In this document: piece after piece, positions 59,752 to 64,000 of the stretch
How positions within the stretch are numbered: the first letter of the stretch is position 1
Layout of the letters: the number at the start of each line of letters is the position of its first letter
Assembly: GCA_029262895.1 (NCBI GenBank)
Contig: JAJCYM010000043.1
Location: 109,465-173,464, forward strand
DNA from: Roseivirga sp.
Lineage (GTDB): Bacteria; Bacteroidota; Bacteroidia; Cytophagales; Cyclobacteriaceae
Length of the DNA stretch: 64,000 nt
Direction: 5' to 3'
Program-made: the position numbers and the translations under genes
The notes under the pieces: model-generated
What the model saw: only the letters and a program-made list of their open reading frames with translations
Databases searched by the model: none
What the model was told of the DNA's origin: nothing

Positions 59752-62106
59752 ATGCGAAAATCGCTATTTATGGTCCTGGTCCTTCTTGGAATATTTGGCA
59801 GGGCATATGCACAAGAGAAATTCACACTGAACGGTTATGTCAAAGATGCCAACAATGGAGAGGAACTCCTCGGTGTTACCGTTTTTGTACAGGAACTCAG
59901 AAATGGGGTAATATCGAATAACTACGGTTTTTATTCGATTACCATGGCGCCTGGGGAATACACCATCAGCTACAGTTTTATTGGCTACAAGACGCTCACG
60001 AGGAAAATTGTTCTTTCTGAAGATATGGTACAAAACATTTCGCTGGTGGAGGAGTCAACAGAACTGGAAGAAGTGGTAGTGACCGGGGAGAGACCCGAAA
60101 AAAATGTTGTTGACATTCAAATGAGTGTAAACGAAATAGACATTCGACAGGTCAAGAAGTTGCCCGCACTGTTTGGAGAACCAGACATTATTAAAACGAT
60201 TCAGCTGCTGCCAGGAGTCATTTCGGCAGGGGAAGGTACATCAAGCTTCTTTGTTAGGGGAGGAAGTGCAGATCAGAATTTAATTTTAATTGATGAGGCA
60301 CCAATCTATGATCCGTCTCACCTGTTTGGTTTGTTCTCAGTGTTCAATGCGGATATAATCAAGGATGCTGAACTTTATAAGGGTGGTATTCCAGCACGAT
60401 TTGGTGGAAGGCTATCCTCTATACTGGATGTGAGAACCAGAGATGGCAACAATCAGAAGTTTGAAGGAGATGCCGGAATTGGGCTTTTGGCAACCAGTCT
60501 ATCTTTGGAAGGCCCCTTGAAAAAAGACAAAAGCTCCTTTATCTTATCTGCGAGGAGGTCCTATGTCGATCTGTTTGCCAGAGCTGCCAACAGTGAAAAC
60601 CTTGTGCACTTCTATGATATCAATGCAAAGGTGAATTGGAGGGCCAACAATAAGAATCGTTTCTTTTTGGCACTCTATGCGGGCAGGGACAACTTCGATT
60701 TTGGAGATGATTTTGGTTTTGATTGGGGCAATAGAACAGCAACGTTCCGTTGGAATCACCTTTTCAACGATAAGCTATTTTCAAATACATCCTTGATTGC
60801 GAGTAATTTTGATTACGGTCTTGAATCAAGAGATGCTTCTCAAGGGTTTACATGGGACTCCAGCATTGAAGAGTTCACTTTTAAACAAGACCTGAATTAT
60901 TTCATAAGCCCCAAGTTTGAACTTGACTTTGGCTACCACCTGACTTATCGCAAGTTTTCGCCCGGTAGAATCGCTCCAACACCAGAGTCTATTTTTAAAG
61001 GGAAGGACTTAGCCAAAGAGTTTGCCCTTGACCATGCTTTTTATATTGGGTCACAGCACAAACTTTCAGAGAAGATTTCAGTGACCTACGGTGCCCGTTT
61101 TTCTCTGTTCCAAAACGTGGGTAAATCACAAGTCTTTCTATATGAGGATGCTCAAAACAACATTAACCCGGTAAGGACCGATACGTTGTTTTTCGATCAA
61201 TTCGAGACCATCAAAAACTATTTTAATGTAGAACCGAGATTAGCCGTCAGATACATTGTTGGGGAAAACAGTTCACTTAAACTGAGCTACAACAGAATGG
61301 TGCAAAATACTCATCTGATATCGAGTGGAACGGTACCGGTGCCCTTCAATACCTGGGCACCCAGTAGCTATTATTTGAAACCACAAAAGGCCGATCAGGT
61401 TGCTGTGGGGTATTTCAGAAACTTTAAGGATAATGAGTACGAGTTCTCCGCGGAGGTCTATTATAAGACGACCAATAACGTAACCGACTTTGCGGATAAC
61501 GCCCAAATATTCTTTAATGAAGACATTGCCACAGAGTATAGACAGGGGAAAGGAGAGGCCTACGGCCTTGAACTCTTACTTAAAAAGAACGAAGGTGATA
61601 TCACCGGATTTGTAAGCTATACCTGGTCCAAAGCTAATAGAACTGTGCCTGGAGTTAACCTTAGCAGGACTTTTGACGCCAATCACGACAGGCGACATAA
61701 CTTCAACGCTATTGCTACCTATGATTATAATGATAAATGGTCCTTTGGAGCAACATTTACCTATGGAACGGGCAAGCCAACAACCATTCCGGCTGGTTCT
61801 TATCAATATGGAGATGGTTATATAGCCGATATAATCACCGACCGAAATGGATTTAGATTACCTGCTTTTCACAAACTAGACTTGAGCGCTACCCTGACTC
61901 CCAGAAAGAACAAGGGTAAAAAGTGGGAAACTTCATGGGTGTTTGCCTTGTACAACGCTTATAGTCGTAAAAACCCATTTGCGCTGTTAACGCAAGTGAC
62001 TCAGAATAAAGACGGGGATATCATCGGTGATGGCACGGAGAAAGAAGCCAAGATGATTTATTTATTCCCAGTGTTACCATCAATCACCTATAATATCAAG
62101 TTCTAA
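59752..62106 (+). CDS. TonB-dependent outer-membrane receptor
   Basis: A 784 aa receptor with a signal peptide (GRAYAQ), a carboxypeptidase-like regulatory domain (~20-105: FTLNGYVKDANNGEELLGV), a plug (~110-240: LLPGVISAGEGTSSFFVRGG) and a 22-strand barrel ending FPVLPSITYNIKF. The regulatory domain, not an N-terminal STN domain, is present. It is paired with the DUF4249 lipoprotein 14 bases downstream. The ligand is unknown; the pair differs from SusC/SusD. Confidence 0.92.
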   Translation: MRKSLFMVLVLLGIFGRAYAQEKFTLNGYVKDANNGEELLGVTVFVQELRNGVISNNYGFYSITMAPGEYTISYSFIGYKTLTRKIVLSEDMVQNISLVEESTELEEVVVTGERPEKNVVDIQMSVNEIDIRQVKKLPALFGEPDIIKTIQLLPGVISAGEGTSSFFVRGGSADQNLILIDEAPIYDPSHLFGLFSVFNADIIKDAELYKGGIPARFGGRLSSILDVRTRDGNNQKFEGDAGIGLLATSLSLEGPLKKDKSSFILSARRSYVDLFARAANSENLVHFYDINAKVNWRANNKNRFFLALYAGRDNFDFGDDFGFDWGNRTATFRWNHLFNDKLFSNTSLIASNFDYGLESRDASQGFTWDSSIEEFTFKQDLNYFISPKFELDFGYHLTYRKFSPGRIAPTPESIFKGKDLAKEFALDHAFYIGSQHKLSEKISVTYGARFSLFQNVGKSQVFLYEDAQNNINPVRTDTLFFDQFETIKNYFNVEPRLAVRYIVGENSSLKLSYNRMVQNTHLISSGTVPVPFNTWAPSSYYLKPQKADQVAVGYFRNFKDNEYEFSAEVYYKTTNNVTDFADNAQIFFNEDIATEYRQGKGEAYGLELLLKKNEGDITGFVSYTWSKANRTVPGVNLSRTFDANHDRRHNFNAIATYDYNDKWSFGATFTYGTGKPTTIPAGSYQYGDGYIADIITDRNGFRLPAFHKLDLSATLTPRKNKGKKWETSWVFALYNAYSRKNPFALLTQVTQNKDGDIIGDGTEKEAKMIYLFPVLPSITYNIKF

Positions 62107-62119
62107 GACCTTATTCGAC

Positions 62120-62968
62120 ATGAAAAATTTAAAACAGCATTTATACATCATAGCAGTAGGTCTCGTGTTTTTCTCATGTGAGGAACCTGTCATTCTGGAG
62201 ATTCCCGATGCTCAAGACCAAATTGTGATTGAGGGTTTGATCACCAATGCAGACCTGAATTACGTGAAGGTGACAAAATCAAGATCCTTTTACGAGTCTG
62301 GTCTGGCCGAGGCTGTCCCTGATGCCACGGTTACGGTAACGAATCTGAATGGCACGGCCTATGTTTTTGAGCATAACCCAGAGAACGATCCTGAATTGGA
62401 AGGTATTTATTCGGCTCCTGCTGGCTTCATAGGTGAAATTAACAACTCCTATGCATTAAGTGTGATTGCAGAAGGAGTAGAGTACACCGCACAGGAAACA
62501 TTGATGCCTGTCACCACAATCGACTCATTGACGGTGGAAGTGGACTTTGAAGAAATGGAAGATCCAGAAGACGAGGGACGGTTTTACGAAGTGATCTTCT
62601 TTGCTCAGGAACCACAAGATAGAATAGACCATTACCTCTTTAAGTTTTATCGTAATGACACCCTGGTGAAGGACTTTGCGGAGGATATCTATTTTGCGGA
62701 AGATGAATTTCTCGGTTCAGAAATTGACGATTTGCCCATTGCAGGCTATTACGCTTTGGACGATACAGTTCGGGTCGAAATGTATAGCATAACCAGAGAG
62801 GCCTTTGTCTTTTATGTCGATTTGTTCAACCTGATCAATGGAGATGGTGGTATGTTCAGTCCTCCGCCAGCGAATCCACGAAACAACCTATCCAATGGAG
62901 CATTTGGCTATTTTCAAGTCAGCGCGCTTGATTCAGAAACAATTATTGTAAAAGAACCCGACAACTAA
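62120..62968 (+). CDS. DUF4249 lipoprotein
   Basis: A 282 aa lipoprotein (FFSC, Cys20). The DUF4249 pattern is clear: IEGLITNADLNYVKVTKSRSF near the start, ATVTVTNLNG, and an RDAF/F..Y.LF..I region with NPRNNLSNGAFGYFQ near the end. This family is almost always encoded next to a TonB receptor of the type found upstream and probably assists uptake at the cell surface. Confidence 0.88.
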   Translation: MKNLKQHLYIIAVGLVFFSCEEPVILEIPDAQDQIVIEGLITNADLNYVKVTKSRSFYESGLAEAVPDATVTVTNLNGTAYVFEHNPENDPELEGIYSAPAGFIGEINNSYALSVIAEGVEYTAQETLMPVTTIDSLTVEVDFEEMEDPEDEGRFYEVIFFAQEPQDRIDHYLFKFYRNDTLVKDFAEDIYFAEDEFLGSEIDDLPIAGYYALDDTVRVEMYSITREAFVFYVDLFNLINGDGGMFSPPPANPRNNLSNGAFGYFQVSALDSETIIVKEPDN

Positions 62969-62987
62969 TTCGATATATCTTTTATCA

Positions 62988-64000
62988 TTAAAGGTCTCGA
63001 ACCCAATTGATTTTTCCACGACCTAATTGAAAGCCCTCACGTCCAAAGACGCGCATTTCTACAAAAATGGAGTCTTTTTTATGGGTTCCGTACAGCACAA
63101 ACTCTTTCGGGTTAGGTCGTTGATAATGCAGTACATATTTGTCAGTTGAATCCCTTGAAGCCTGAAAGTTTAAGGTCATTTTGACCGTGTCAACCTGATA
63201 GGTATATCGGCTTGTGGCATCGCTCATATCTTTAATGCTAAGCCTACCGGCCGCATAGGAGGAACCCAGGGTCATCTCCTTCCACCTTGACTTATCACCA
63301 GCAAGAGGAGGTAGGGTGTCATGGTTTACAATAAAACTCTTGACGATGTATTTGCTATCCAAAAAAGACTGTTCCCGAACATCATTCATCCCTTGTCTAA
63401 TCCCCCTTGAGAAAGTGAATGTCGAAATCAAAATATACCCAACCAGGAGTAGCTTGACGACATAGCCTACCTTTCTTGTCTGAGGGCTTGCAAAGAGAGG
63501 GAGTTCTTTTAGAGGCTGAGTGGCCTTGTTCAGAATAAGAACATTTAGTAATCGCTTAAAATCATTTGCCAGTAAGACAATCACCATTAACCATAAATGG
63601 ATGGCGAACATCTTGACCGTCACGTCATAGGCAATGTCAATCAAGACAACATTGGCCATGGCAATAAAGCTGATTACCGAACCAAATAAGGTTGTTCTTC
63701 TAAAGAGTAGAAGTAATCCACCAATCATCTCTATCAGCCCCGTAGTCACATTATAGGTAGGTGAATAGCTCATGAAAAGCCAGAGAAAGCGCATTGGACT
63801 GTGGTCGCCAACTGGGACATCCATTCGGTCCAGACCCATATAGCCAAATTGGTACTGGTATACCTTGGCTATACCATATAACACCAGGGTAAATCCTACA
63901 TGATACCGAAGGATGGTTCGCATCAAGGCATTGAGTTTGTCATGATAATGCCAGCCTTTCCTGCTATCTATAAAGAGCCAGAGAAGGGAAGCGAGTAGGG
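62988..64000 (-). CDS. DoxX-like membrane protein (5' end beyond window)
   Basis: The frame is open from the stop at 62988 to the window edge, so the start lies beyond 64000. Reading upstream of the first ATG (63923), the frame gives WLFIDSRKGWHYHDKLNAL, which continues a helix-loop pattern, so the protein is longer than 312 aa. At least six membrane helices are visible (YHVGFTLVLYGIAKVYQYQF, GLIEMIGGLLLLFRR, and others), as in DoxX-type quinol-oxidase-like proteins. A ~100-residue soluble C-terminal domain follows. Confidence 0.75.
   Translation of the reverse strand, partial: LLASLLWLFIDSRKGWHYHDKLNALMRTILRYHVGFTLVLYGIAKVYQYQFGYMGLDRMDVPVGDHSPMRFLWLFMSYSPTYNVTTGLIEMIGGLLLLFRRTTLFGSVISFIAMANVVLIDIAYDVTVKMFAIHLWLMVIVLLANDFKRLLNVLILNKATQPLKELPLFASPQTRKVGYVVKLLLVGYILISTFTFSRGIRQGMNDVREQSFLDSKYIVKSFIVNHDTLPPLAGDKSRWKEMTLGSSYAAGRLSIKDMSDATSRYTYQVDTVKMTLNFQASRDSTDKYVLHYQRPNPKEFVLYGTHKKDSIFVEMRVFGREGFQLGRGKINWVRDL

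Overview
The window looks like an ordinary chromosomal stretch of a marine-type Bacteroidota, most likely order Cytophagales (Roseivirga-like; this assignment is inference). The support is: TonB receptor plus DUF4249 lipoprotein pair, many lipoproteins and signal peptides ending AQ, DUF2911, DUF885 and DUF922 proteins, almost no Shine-Dalgarno sequences, a few promoters resembling the TTG-N20-TAnnTTTG type, and palindromic intergenic repeats of the kind seen in this phylum. No rRNA, tRNA, CRISPR array, prophage or transposase gene was found.

Layout. 1-9.97 kb: menaquinone gene menC, small enzymes, a sulfatase, an amidase and M14 carboxypeptidase, a DUF885 protein, DUF2911 protein and a family 2 glycosyltransferase. 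10-15.6 kb: MATE exporter, sirtuin, HD protein, topA. 15.8-18.7 kb: a SixA-like phosphatase followed by a polyamine operon in which AdoMet decarboxylase and spermidine synthase are fused and overlap an agmatinase-type gene. 18.8-33 kb: AGCS symporter, TlpA-like oxidoreductase, AraC regulator, RidA, DPP-IV type peptidase, a second DUF2911 protein, SpmA/B-like carrier, rsmE, family 39-like glycosyltransferase. 33-37.3 kb: acyl-CoA-binding protein, citrate synthase, prohibitin-like protein, Gfo/Idh oxidoreductase. 37.4-41.9 kb: a duplicated secreted-protein gene, an M23 lipoprotein and lpxB, arranged as a 2.6 kb segment flanked by nearly identical 141 bp direct repeats that carry the 5' end of lpxB. 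42-52.9 kb: PadR regulator plus ABC permease, ECF sigma factor with Cys-rich tail plus cupin, PhzF, LytTR regulator, YceI, DUF922, CDGSH iron-sulfur protein. 53-56 kb: three tandem single-TM paralogues and an MBL hydrolase. 56-59.3 kb: two paralogous MBL-fold lipoproteins. 59.7-64 kb: TonB receptor, DUF4249 lipoprotein and a DoxX-like membrane protein whose 5' end lies beyond the window.

The most interesting structure is a pattern of local duplications whose right-hand edge falls just inside the next gene. At 38.1 kb a 22-codon lpxB 5' fragment follows the first copy of the duplicated secreted gene. At 54.4 kb a short ORF resembling the first ten codons of the MBL hydrolase follows the second of the three tandem paralogues. 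The two MBL lipoproteins at 56-59 kb are a third tandem duplication, here with a different number of N-terminal beta domains and a shared dyad at the same distance from both starts.
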